Program-made: the position numbers and the translations under genes
Origin: Pseudomonadota bacterium
GTDB taxonomy: Bacteria; Pseudomonadota; Alphaproteobacteria; Acetobacterales; Acetobacteraceae
Assembly (NCBI GenBank): GCA_021845555.1
Contig: JAJZVS010000212.1
Span: forward strand, 1 to 6,773
Length of the DNA: 6,773 nt
Direction of reading: 5' to 3'
Notes under the pieces: model-generated
The model's database searches: none
What the model was told of the DNA's origin: nothing
The model's input: only the letters and a program-made list of their open reading frames with translations
Part shown: one piece after another, positions 1 to 5,728 of the stretch
Layout of the letters: every line of letters begins with the position of its first letter
How positions within the stretch are numbered: position 1 is the first letter of the stretch

Positions 1-330
1 CTGGGACCGGGCGAGGCGGCGTATTTCCGCACGAGCCGCGAAGCCCGCTTCGGCATGACGCTGGAAGCGGTGACCGCGGACCGGGAGGCGCGGCTGCCCG
101 GGTTCCGCGCCCTGCTCGCGCCGCTGCGGGTGCTGCTGGGCGGGCAGGCGTTCCTGGGCGGCGCGGCGCCCGACTACGCCGACTACGCGGTGTTCGGCAG
201 TCTTCAGTGGGCCCGCTGCGTCAGCCCGCTGCGGCTGCTGGAGGCCGACGATCCGGTGCATGCGTGGCGCGGGCGGCTGCTCGACCGGTTCGACGGGCTG
301 GCGCGCGACGTGCCCTGCTTTCCCGACTGA
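1..330 (+). CDS. Glutathione S-transferase family protein, C-terminal part (5' end outside window)
   Basis: The frame is open from the first base and gives 109 residues before TGA at 328-330, so only the C-terminal half of a gene that begins outside the window is present. The visible part starts with EAAYFRTSREARFG and continues through TLEAV, a helix-rich stretch, FLGGAAPDYADYAVFGSLQWAR and a final segment ending LLDRFDGLARDVPCF. This is the all-helical C-terminal domain pattern of soluble GSTs, most like the beta-etherase-type GSTs common in alphaproteobacteria. Family members conjugate glutathione or cleave ether/thioether bonds in the cytoplasm. The glutathione-binding thioredoxin fold would lie upstream and cannot be seen, so the substrate and the active-site residue are unknown. 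An internal ATG at 55 is not the true start, because the homologous helix begins before it. The family call is fairly safe; the subfamily is from memory. Confidence 0.8.
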   Translation: MGPGEAAYFRTSREARFGMTLEAVTADREARLPGFRALLAPLRVLLGGQAFLGGAAPDYADYAVFGSLQWARCVSPLRLLEADDPVHAWRGRLLDRFDGLARDVPCFPD

Positions 331-335
331 ACTTC

Positions 336-355
336 GGCGCGCGCGGTTTCGCGCC
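336..355 (+). terminator. Possible GST-gene terminator hairpin without a U-tract
   Basis: GGCGCG at 336-341 pairs perfectly with CGCGCC at 350-355 around an 8-nt loop, starting 5 nt after the GST stop codon. No T-run follows, so this is not a canonical intrinsic terminator. The surrounding DNA is so GC-rich that a 6-bp stem could be chance. Its position just after the stop is the only support. Confidence 0.25.
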
Positions 356-394
356 ACCGGGCGCGGCATGCGGCGAAAAGGCGCCGGCGCGCTG

Positions 395-423
395 TTGCCA
401 GCCTGTGGCGCTGTTCCTATAAC
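395..423 (+). promoter_or_regulatory. Sigma70-type promoter of the tRNA-Ser gene
   Basis: TTGCCA at 395-400 and TATAAC at 418-423 are separated by exactly 17 bp, the optimal spacing for a housekeeping sigma factor. Transcription would start near 430, about 10 nt before the mature tRNA. The bases after the -10 box (424-429, GGCCCG) form a GC-rich discriminator. Such discriminators are typical of stable-RNA promoters under stringent control by ppGpp. The match to consensus and the placement are seen directly; activity and stringent control are inferred. Confidence 0.65.
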
Positions 424-439
424 GGCCCGCCGCCGCGCA

Positions 440-529
<90 letters not shown>

Positions 530-551
530 CTTCAGAACCGAGCTGCGAACA

Positions 552-595
552 CCGGGATGACGGGGGGTGCGCCAGAGCATCCTTGCCGTTCCCGG
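552..595. terminator. Long imperfect stem-loop between tRNA-Ser and higA; possible bidirectional terminator
   Basis: Three stacked helices form one hairpin. CCGGGA 552-557 pairs with TCCCGG 590-595, ACGG 560-563 pairs with CCGT 586-589, and GGGTGC 565-570 pairs with GCATCC 577-582 with one G-U. The apical loop is GCCAGA. In total 16 pairs form, interrupted by a 2-nt bulge and a 1x3 internal loop. It starts 22 nt after the tRNA end and ends 9 nt from the higA stop codon, where both converging transcripts would have to terminate. Neither strand has a U-tract after the stem, so a rho-independent role is uncertain. Confidence 0.4.
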
Positions 596-604
596 CGACT
601 GACT

Positions 605-913
605 TCACGCCGCGGTACCGAGTGGCGCCGCACGTTCGATCCGCTCGCGCTCGCGGGGGCTGTTCATCGCCTCCCACAGATCACTGCGGCGCTGCACGTT
701 CAGCCAGAAGTCCGGACTATTGCCGAACACGCGCGCGAGGATGAGCGCGGTCGCTGCCGTCACGGTCCGGCGGTCGTTGCACAGCTCATTGACGTGCTTG
801 CGCTGAACCCCCATCGCCTCCGCCAACGCGGCCTGGGTCAGCCCCATGGGCTGCATGAACTCCTCGACCAGGATTTCGCCGACCGTGGCCGGCTTGCGCT
901 TCGTCGTCAGCAT
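605..913 (-). CDS. higA: HigA-family antitoxin, Xre-type HTH DNA-binding protein
   Basis: The 102-residue product is a HigA/VapI-type antitoxin that would bind and neutralise the HigB toxin and repress its own operon. The N-terminal sequence KPATVGEILVEEFMQPMGLTQ (residues 8-27, reading through M20) is the classic opening of this family. The Xre/Cro helix-turn-helix follows at about 26-64 (TQAALAEAMGVQRKHVNELC, then RRTVTAATALILARVFG), and NSPDFWLNVQRRSDLWEA (65-82) closes the domain as usual. Length is normal for the family. I chose the ATG at 913 because GAGG lies 6 nt upstream of it. An ATG four codons earlier (925) overlaps the higB stop as ATGA and is a possible alternative, giving 106 aa. 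The higB stop lies 8 nt upstream of the chosen start, so the two genes are translationally close and form one operon in toxin-first order. The gene has no frameshift and looks intact. Confidence 0.92.
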   Translation of the reverse strand: MLTTKRKPATVGEILVEEFMQPMGLTQAALAEAMGVQRKHVNELCNDRRTVTAATALILARVFGNSPDFWLNVQRRSDLWEAMNSPRERERIERAAPLGTAA

Positions 914-921
914 GGTTCGCC

Positions 922-1218
922 TCATCTGTAGCTGTGGTCGTCGAGAGTGACGCCTTCCGCCTCGCCGCGGCTGCCGTCCCACCGGAAGACTAGCCGCCAC
1001 TGACTGTTGACGCGGATCGAGTGGAACCCCGCCATATTGCCGCGCAGCTTCTCGAAGTGATTGCTGGGCGGCACCCGCAGGTCCTGATCGCTCGTCGCGT
1101 CGTCGATCATCTGGAGCTTGCGAAAGAGCCGGCTTTCGAGGTCGGACGGGATGTGCCGCGAGCGTGTGTCCTCGACGAAAAACGCGCGCAGCCACTCGTC
1201 CCGAAAGCTCACGATCAT
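922..1218 (-). CDS. higB: HigB-family toxin (RelE/ParE superfamily ribosome-dependent mRNA endonuclease)
   Basis: The 98-aa product matches the HigB-like plasmid-maintenance killer family. HigB toxins sit in the ribosomal A site and cleave mRNA, halting translation until HigA sequesters them. The pattern runs from MIVSFRDEWLRAFF at the N-terminus through a charged linker with IPSDLESRLFRKLQMIDDATS (23-43). It continues with HFEKLRGNMAGFHSIRVNSQWRLVFRW (54-80), the beta-sheet core with the conserved SIRVN and WRLVFRW strands. It ends LDDHSYR (92-98), resembling the acidic/His/Tyr end that contributes catalytic residues in characterised HigB. The size is typical. The start at 1218 has a strong Shine-Dalgarno GGGGAG (1226-1231) 7 nt upstream. 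The gene is first in the operon and is driven by the promoter at 1241-1269. Nothing is truncated. mRNA cleavage here is inferred from the family. Confidence 0.93.
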   Translation of the reverse strand: MIVSFRDEWLRAFFVEDTRSRHIPSDLESRLFRKLQMIDDATSDQDLRVPPSNHFEKLRGNMAGFHSIRVNSQWRLVFRWDGSRGEAEGVTLDDHSYR

Positions 1219-1240
1219 CCGGCGGCTCCCCGCATGTGGC

Positions 1241-1269
1241 TATGTACCACTCATGGGTACAAAATGCAA
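1241..1269 (-). promoter_or_regulatory. Predicted higBA promoter
   Basis: Read on the minus strand, TTGCAT (1269-1264) and TACATA (1246-1241) stand 17 bp apart, and TGG immediately precedes the latter, giving an extended -10 element. Each hexamer matches consensus at only three positions, so the spacing and the extended -10 carry much of the support. Transcription would begin near 1234, leaving a short leader that contains the higB Shine-Dalgarno. Confidence 0.5.
1244..1260. promoter_or_regulatory. Inverted repeat overlapping the higBA promoter; likely HigA operator
   Basis: GTACC (1244-1248) and GGTAC (1256-1260) are perfect inverted arms separated by 7 bp. The site lies between the predicted -35 and -10 elements, overlapping the -10. 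HigA antitoxins repress their operon by binding such short palindromes, so this is the natural candidate operator. The repeat is seen directly; HigA binding is inferred. Confidence 0.5.
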
Positions 1270-1408
1270 TCCCGAAGCCGAGGCTGGAAAGGATAGTGCT
1301 CTATGCATTGATATTATTGAGCTTTATAGGTGGTCTGCCATAGAGGTTCCGTTACAGTGATGCTGCCTAGAATTCGACCAAAGGCAGATCTCGGCGTCAA
1401 CGCACTCC

Positions 1409-1444
1409 GGCCCCTGTGTCGCGAGAGCAGCCTCACCAGGGGCC
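1409..1444. repeat. 8-bp perfect inverted repeat with 20-nt spacer
   Basis: GGCCCCTG at 1409-1416 is the exact reverse complement of CAGGGGCC at 1437-1444. It could be a hairpin in the leader of the downstream dehydrogenase gene or a regulator-binding site. Its CAGGGG arm is also complementary to CCCCTG at 1522-1527 in the next hairpin. Confidence 0.5.
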
Positions 1445-1522
1445 ACCCGGCATATGTTCCTGAAATGTCCTAAGAGGCCTCCAGAACCCACCTCCCAGGA
1501 TCCCGCTATCACTGTTTTTTCC

Positions 1523-1536
1523 CCCTGTTAGCAGGG
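1523..1536. repeat. Small palindromic hairpin flanked by T and A runs
   Basis: CCCTG 1523-1527 and CAGGG 1532-1536 enclose the loop TTAG. T residues on the left (1515-1520) and AAA on the right (1537-1539) could extend the pairing past two unpaired C residues. The T-run precedes the stem on the plus strand and would be an A-run after it on the minus strand, so it is not an intrinsic terminator on either strand. Confidence 0.4.
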
Positions 1537-1646
1537 AAAGCCAAGCGGTAGAGACGCGTTCGCTCCTGACTTCGCCATCCGCCAAGCCGCCCTTTGGCCT
1601 CACCCCACGGCCCCCACCCTCCGTTCCTTCGCAAGCAGGACCCCCC

Positions 1647-2705
1647 ATGCCGATTTTCACCGAAGACCGTCTGCGCGCCGTCACCGCCCTGATCGTCCGC
1701 CGGATGGGCAGCGATCCGACCGAGACCGCGATGGTCGCGGACCATCTGGTGCGCGCCAACCTCGCCGGCCACGACAGCCACGGCGTCGGCATGCTGCCCG
1801 CCTATGTGCGGCTGCTGCAGGACGGGCTGCTGGTGCCGAACCAGGCGCCGGAGACGGTGCTCGATTTCGGCGCGCTGCTGGTGCTGGATGCCCGCCGCGG
1901 CTTCGGCCAGCGCGTGACCGCGCTGTCGGTGGACCGCGCGATCGCGCGCGCGCGGGAGGTCGGCGCCTGCGTGCTGGGGATGCGCAACGCATCCCACATC
2001 GGCCGCGTCGGCACCTATGGGGAGCAGGCGGTGGCGGCGGGCATGGCGTTCATCGGCTACGTGAACGTCGCCGACCACCACGATATCGCCGCCCCCTGGG
2101 GTTGCGCCGAGCCGCGGCTCGGCACCAACCCGTTCGTCACCGCGGTGCCGGGGGCGGAAGGGCCGGTGCTGCTGGACATGGCGACCACCACCATCGCAGC
2201 GGGCAAGGCCCGCGTGGCCCGCAACAAGGGCGTACCGGTCGCCGACGGCTGCCTGATCGACGCCGAGGGCAAGCCCACCAACGATCCCACGCCCTTCATC
2301 GACGACCACATCGGCGCGCTGACCGCCTTCGGCCGCCACAAAGGCTCGGGGCTGGCGGTGATGTGCGAGATCATGGCCGGCGCGGTGGCCGGCGGGCAGC
2401 GCGCGGGCGAGACCAATCGCGGCGGGATCCTCAACTCCATGTTCGCGGTGGTGATCGACCTGGCGCGGATGTCCGGGTCCTCCGCCGCGCTGGAGGCGGT
2501 GGAGGCGACCAAGGCGCATATCCGTTCCTCCAAGGTGGCACCGGGGTTCGAACAGATCCTGCTGCCCGGCGAGCCCGAGCGCCGCTCCGCCGCCGCGCGG
2601 CGGGCCGAGGGCATTCCGGTCGACGACCGCACCTGGGAGCAGATCCGCGAGGCGGCCGGGAAGCTCGGGATCACCGAGGCGGAGCTCGACCGGGCGAACG
2701 CCTGA
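1647..2705 (+). CDS. LDH2/MDH2-family NAD(P)-dependent 2-hydroxyacid dehydrogenase (YbiC/HcxB-like)
   Basis: The 352-aa product belongs to the malate/L-lactate dehydrogenase 2 family (Ldh_2). These cytoplasmic oxidoreductases interconvert 2-hydroxy and 2-oxo acids (malate, lactate, ureidoglycolate, aromatic 2-oxo acids) with NAD(P)(H) and lack a classical Rossmann fold. Seen in order: ANLAGHDSHGVGM (37-49), NASHIGRVG with the putative catalytic His117, GTNPF (159-163), LLDMATT (175-181), KARVARNKGVPVADGCLID (187-205) and HKGSGLAVMCEIMAG (230-244). A C-terminal ILLPGEPE motif follows, then RRAEGIPVDD. From memory, E. coli YbiC (HcxB) matches closely along its whole length, including ANLAGHDSHG, GVPV..GCLID and the LLPGE end. 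Length is normal. The ATG has AGGA (1637-1640) 6 nt upstream. The gene stands alone on its strand and converges on the MFS gene with 12 nt between stops. The substrate cannot be decided from sequence. Confidence 0.9.
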   Translation: MPIFTEDRLRAVTALIVRRMGSDPTETAMVADHLVRANLAGHDSHGVGMLPAYVRLLQDGLLVPNQAPETVLDFGALLVLDARRGFGQRVTALSVDRAIARAREVGACVLGMRNASHIGRVGTYGEQAVAAGMAFIGYVNVADHHDIAAPWGCAEPRLGTNPFVTAVPGAEGPVLLDMATTTIAAGKARVARNKGVPVADGCLIDAEGKPTNDPTPFIDDHIGALTAFGRHKGSGLAVMCEIMAGAVAGGQRAGETNRGGILNSMFAVVIDLARMSGSSAALEAVEATKAHIRSSKVAPGFEQILLPGEPERRSAAARRAEGIPVDDRTWEQIREAAGKLGITEAELDRANA

Positions 2706-2717
2706 TCCCAGCCCGGC

Positions 2718-4268
2718 TCAGGGCGCGCGCCCCGCCCCTCCCCCGCTGGCCGGCACCGCAACCGCGGCTGCCGGCCCACCGCCGGTCCGCACCGGCCGGC
2801 CGCTGATCTCCGACCCCGCCTCCGGATCGAGCCGCGTCGAAATCATCGGCGCCAGCATCGCCAGCCCCGCCACCACCAGGAAGGCGATCGAAAAATCCCC
2901 GAGTTCGGGCGCCGCATGCCCGCGCACCGCCATCGATCCCGCCAGCGCGGCGGCCGAAATCGCGATGCCGAGCGAGAGCATCATCTGCTGCTGCGTGGTG
3001 TAGAAACTGGTCGCCGCGCTCATGTCCGCCCGCGGCACCTCGGCATAGGCGATGGTGTTGTAGGCCATGAACATCAGCGACTGGAAAAACCCGCCGATGA
3101 TGAGCACCAGGTAGATCCCCGCCATCGGCCAGCCCGGCCGGAACCCCGCCATCGTCCCGAGCAGCGCGGTGGCCACGAAGCCGATCCAGACCATCACCGG
3201 GCGGAACCCCAGCCGGCGCAGGATGCCCGGCGCCACGAAGCGCATCGCCAGCGAGCCCAGGGAACCCGCGAAAGTGATCAATCCGCTGCGCGCCGCGGAA
3301 TAGCCGAACCCCAGCTGCATCATCATCGGCAGCAGGAACGGCGTCGCCCCGGCGCCGATGCGCGAGAACGCGCCGGAAATCACCGAGAACCGGAAAGTGG
3401 TGAACCGCATCAGCCGGAAATCGAGGATCGGATGCGGATGCGTGCGCGCGTGCCGCGCATAGAGCGCGCCCACCCCCATCCCCGCGACCAGCAGGATCCC
3501 GGTGACGGTCCGCGAGCCGGCGCCGCGCGCCGCCATCTCGATCCCGAACATCAGGCAGGCGAGCGCGGTGCCGGACAGCACGAGGCCGGTCACGTCGAAC
3601 GGGGTGCGCGCCGGCTCGCGCATCTCCTCGATGAACAGCGTCACCAGCGCGATGCCCACCGCGCCGATCGGCACGTTGATGAAGAAGATCCACCGCCAGG
3701 AAAAATACGTCACGATGAAGCCGCCGAGCGGCGGCCCAAGGATCGGCCCGATCGTCGCCGGGATCATCAGCCAGGCCATCGCGGAAACCAGTTCGGCCTT
3801 GGACGCCGTGCGCAGCAACACGAGCCGCCCGACGGGCGACATCATCGCCCCGCCCACGCCTTGCAGCATCCGCGCCGCCACCAGTTCAGCCAGGCTCTGC
3901 GACACGCCGCACAGGATCGACCCGAGCGTGAACAGCGCGATCGCGGCGCGGAACACGGTGCGCGAGCCGAACCGGTCGGCCATCTTGCCGCTGGCCGGGA
4001 TGAACATGGCGAGCGTCAGCAGGTAGCAGGTCAGCGCGATGTTCATGTGCAGCGGCGCGGTATCGAAACTGCGCGCCATGGTGGGCAGCGCGGTGGCCAG
4101 CACGGTGCCGTCCAGCTGCTCCATCAGCATCGCGCTGGCGACGATCAGCGCCACGGTACGCGTGCTGACGCGCCGCTCCGGCCGTAACGACGGGACGGGC
4201 GCCGCCGCCGCCGGCGACGGGACGGGCGCCGTCGGCGGCGCGGGCGCGATCGGGGGGACGTCAGGCAT
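2718..4268 (-). CDS. MFS transporter, DHA2 family (HsrA/EmrB-like)
   Basis: The 516-aa product is an inner-membrane proton-driven major facilitator carrier. Residues 1-34 are a Pro/Ala-rich cytoplasmic tail. TM1 carries MEQLDGTVLATALP (49-62), the DHA2 hallmark. GKMADRFGSR (94-103) is the loop 2-3 motif A, RMLQGVGGAMMSP (133-145) lies in TM4, and GPILGPPLGG (174-183) is the antiporter motif C in TM5. WRWIFFINVPIG (191-202) is also typical of DHA2. Further hydrophobic spans run to about residue 478 and fit a 14-TM layout. The tail 480-516 is Gly/Ala-rich and probably disordered. DHA2 proteins usually export drugs or metabolites by H+ antiport; the substrate here is unknown. I chose the ATG at 4268 because the frame continues upstream (to 4583) only by overlapping the divergent CoA-transferase gene. 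No good Shine-Dalgarno precedes it, so the start is the weakest part of the call. Confidence 0.88.
   Translation of the reverse strand: MPDVPPIAPAPPTAPVPSPAAAAPVPSLRPERRVSTRTVALIVASAMLMEQLDGTVLATALPTMARSFDTAPLHMNIALTCYLLTLAMFIPASGKMADRFGSRTVFRAAIALFTLGSILCGVSQSLAELVAARMLQGVGGAMMSPVGRLVLLRTASKAELVSAMAWLMIPATIGPILGPPLGGFIVTYFSWRWIFFINVPIGAVGIALVTLFIEEMREPARTPFDVTGLVLSGTALACLMFGIEMAARGAGSRTVTGILLVAGMGVGALYARHARTHPHPILDFRLMRFTTFRFSVISGAFSRIGAGATPFLLPMMMQLGFGYSAARSGLITFAGSLGSLAMRFVAPGILRRLGFRPVMVWIGFVATALLGTMAGFRPGWPMAGIYLVLIIGGFFQSLMFMAYNTIAYAEVPRADMSAATSFYTTQQQMMLSLGIAISAAALAGSMAVRGHAAPELGDFSIAFLVVAGLAMLAPMISTRLDPEAGSEISGRPVRTGGGPAAAVAVPASGGGAGRAP
4189..4231. repeat. In-frame 27-bp-period direct repeat in the MFS gene 5' end
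   Basis: The 16-base unit GACGGGACGGGCGCCG occurs at 4189-4204 and again at 4216-4231, a period of 27 bp or nine codons. On the coding (minus) strand it encodes two copies of APVPS within the Pro/Ala-rich N-terminal tail. The tail may have grown by slippage or duplication. It is outside the transport core and probably not functional. Confidence 0.6.
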
Positions 4269-4410
4269 GGCGCCCAGACAAGCCCGATCCGCCCCGCGCT
4301 GCCAAGCGTCGCTCCGGCATGGCCGCTCCTCCCGCTGCGCAGGCAGATTGCCACGATCCCGCCGCCATCGCACTCTCCCGCCCCGAACGACGTGCCGAGG
4401 AGGAAACCTG
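4269..4410. promoter_or_regulatory. Divergent intergenic region between MFS and CoA-transferase genes
   Basis: These 142 bp must contain both divergent promoters. For the CoA-transferase, TTGCCA at 4348-4353 is a possible -35 box, but the hexamer 17 bp further (CACTCT) is a poor -10. AGGAGG at 4398-4403, 7 nt before the ATG, is a perfect ribosome-binding site. For the MFS direction I see neither a good promoter nor a good Shine-Dalgarno. No clear operator palindrome was found and no regulator gene is adjacent. Confidence 0.35.
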
Positions 4411-5631
4411 ATGGCGACAACGGAACCGGCCAGTGGACCGCTGGCCGGAGTGCGGGTGATCGACCTCACCGCCGTGGTGCTGGGCCCGCTCGCCACCCAG
4501 ACCCTGGGCGACATGGGTGCCGACGTCATCAAGGTGGAGACGCCGGAGGGCGATCCCACGCGGCAGATCGGTCCCTCCCGCACGCCGGGGATGGGGTCCT
4601 ATTTCGCCACGCTCAACCGCAACAAGCGCAGCGTCGTGCTCGACCTCAAGCATCCGCCGGCGCGCGCCGCGCTCGATCGGCTGATCGCCGGGGCGGACGT
4701 GTTCGTGCACAACATGCGCCTCGGCGCCGCGGCGCGCGCCGGACTCGACTACGAAACGCTGGGACCGCGCCATCCGCGGCTGATCCACGCCGCCGCAACC
4801 GGCTTCCGCCCCGGCAGTTCGATGGCGGAGTTCCCCGCCTTCGACGACCTGATCCAGGCGATGAGCGGGGCCGCCTCGCTGAACGCCGCACCAGGGGGGA
4901 CAGCGGGACCGGCGGGCGGGGCGGCGGCGCCGCGCTACTTCCCGACCGTGGTGGTCGATAAGCTCACCGGCCAGATGCTCGCCTCGATGATCGGCATGGC
5001 GCTGTTCCACCGCGAACGCACCGGCCGCGGTCAGGCGATCCATCTGCCGATGATGGAATCGATGCTGTCCTTCCTGATGATCGAGCATCTGTGGGGCGCG
5101 ACGCTGGACGAGCCGGAGCGCGGCATGGGCTACCCGCGCATGCTGACCCCGCACCGGCGGCCCTATGCGACGCGCGACGGATACCTCTCGGTGATCTGCG
5201 TCAGCGACACGCAATGGTCCCGCCTGTTCGCCGCGATCGGCCGCCCCGAACTCGCGGCCGACCCGCGGTTCGCGACCATCGCCGCGCGCGCGACCCACGT
5301 GGACGCGGCCTATGGCGCGCTGGCGGAAGGGCTCGGCGCGCGGACCAGCGCCGAATGGATGGCGATCCTGCGCCCGCTGGATATCCCCTGCGGCCCGGCG
5401 GCCACCCTGCCCGAACTGCTGGAGAACGACTATCTGCGCGAAACTGGGTATTTCGCCCCGGCCGAGCATCCCGCGGAGGGCCGCGTTCTGGTCCCGTCGA
5501 TCCCGGCGCGGTTCTCCGACAGCCCGCCCTCGGTGCGCCGGCTCTGGCCGCGGCTGGGCGAGCACACCGGGGAAGTGCTGGCGGAAGCGGGGTTCGGCGC
5601 GGCGGAGATCGCGACGATCACCGGCGGCTGA
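4411..5631 (+). CDS. CaiB/BaiF family (class III) CoA-transferase
   Basis: The 406-aa product belongs to the family III CoA-transferases, which move CoA between carboxylic acids through an enzyme-bound aspartyl-CoA thioester and form interlocked-ring homodimers in the cytoplasm. The N-terminus shows GPLAGVRVIDLTAVVLGP (9-26), then TLGDMGADVIKVETPEGDPTR (31-51). SYFATLNRNKRSVVLDLK (63-80) is the typical NRNKRS segment. FPAFDDLIQAMSG (141-153) leads to VVDKLTG, whose Asp183 aligns with the catalytic aspartate of formyl-CoA transferase. RTGRGQAIHLPMMESML follows, and the C-terminus ends with a normal RLGEHTGEVLAE motif. Length is normal for the family. A Gly/Ala insert-like stretch (160-173) before the catalytic strand may be a flexible loop. 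The ATG at 4411 is fixed by the perfect AGGAGG upstream. The gene is divergent from the transporter. Donor and acceptor acids are not identifiable; members act on formate/oxalate, carnitine, mesaconate, citramalate, benzylsuccinate and others. Confidence 0.92.
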   Translation: MATTEPASGPLAGVRVIDLTAVVLGPLATQTLGDMGADVIKVETPEGDPTRQIGPSRTPGMGSYFATLNRNKRSVVLDLKHPPARAALDRLIAGADVFVHNMRLGAAARAGLDYETLGPRHPRLIHAAATGFRPGSSMAEFPAFDDLIQAMSGAASLNAAPGGTAGPAGGAAAPRYFPTVVVDKLTGQMLASMIGMALFHRERTGRGQAIHLPMMESMLSFLMIEHLWGATLDEPERGMGYPRMLTPHRRPYATRDGYLSVICVSDTQWSRLFAAIGRPELAADPRFATIAARATHVDAAYGALAEGLGARTSAEWMAILRPLDIPCGPAATLPELLENDYLRETGYFAPAEHPAEGRVLVPSIPARFSDSPPSVRRLWPRLGEHTGEVLAEAGFGAAEIATITGG

Positions 5632-5728
5632 GCCTTCCCGAAGCGCTGGCATCCGAAGCCACCGCGCGCCTAGGATCACGGAGGGCTCGGCCCATTGCCC
5701 CACTCGGACTTCCCCCAAGAGGAACATG
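5632..5728. other. Short spacer before the glucosaminidase gene
   Basis: The 97-bp gap holds only weak structure: TGGC/GCCA around 7 nt near 5647-5661 and GGGC/GCCC (5683-5693) with a 3-nt loop. Neither has a T-run. No well-formed promoter is visible, so whether the next gene is read through from the CoA-transferase or has its own promoter is open. Confidence 0.3.

Larger units (their letters stand above)
1270..1646. other. Gene-free interval with a low-GC left part and a structured right part
   Basis: No convincing gene lies between the higB promoter and the dehydrogenase start. By hand count 1241-1380 is about 45% G+C, with a very AT-rich core at 1308-1328, against roughly 70% in the flanking genes. 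From about 1400 the composition returns to normal. The right part carries two hairpins (1409-1444 and 1523-1536) described separately. A minus-strand frame of 62 codons (1324-1512) resembles nothing I know. I see no well-spaced promoter for the dehydrogenase: TTGATA at 1308-1313 has no -10 partner at 16-18 bp. The block may be a remnant of an insertion that also brought higBA, or simply a long 5' leader and control region. Confidence 0.5.

Noticed and set aside
1324..1512. 62-codon minus-strand open frame in the intergenic interval
   Set aside because: It has no recognisable homology, codon bias or ribosome-binding site, and it runs through the hairpin-rich segment.
1515..1536. T-run plus hairpin as an intrinsic terminator
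   Set aside because: The T-run lies on the wrong side of the stem for the plus strand, and on the minus strand the stem would be followed by A residues.
1509..2519. Long minus-strand open frame opposite the dehydrogenase (336 codons)
   Set aside because: It is an antisense shadow in GC-rich DNA, rich in Arg/His/Gly and low-complexity, with no family pattern. The plus-strand gene carries clear LDH2 motifs.
2916..4187. Long plus-strand open frame opposite the MFS gene (423 codons)
   Set aside because: The translation is an Arg/His/Gln/Pro-rich shadow. The minus strand encodes transmembrane spans and MFS motifs.
4039..4410. Upstream in-frame extension of the CoA-transferase to 4039
   Set aside because: It would overlap the MFS gene and lacks homology. 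The perfect AGGAGG fixes the start at 4411.
4269..4583. Upstream in-frame extension of the MFS gene to 4583
   Set aside because: It would overlap the start of the divergent CoA-transferase, and the added residues look like non-coding translation.
4261..5727. 488-codon minus-strand frame opposite the CoA-transferase
   Set aside because: It is an Arg/His/Gly-rich shadow, and the plus strand carries the full family III motif set.
5312..5728. N-terminal extension of the glucosaminidase to 5312
   Set aside because: It overlaps the CoA-transferase in another frame and is Arg/Pro-rich. A GAGGA ribosome site places the start at 5729 (or 5726).
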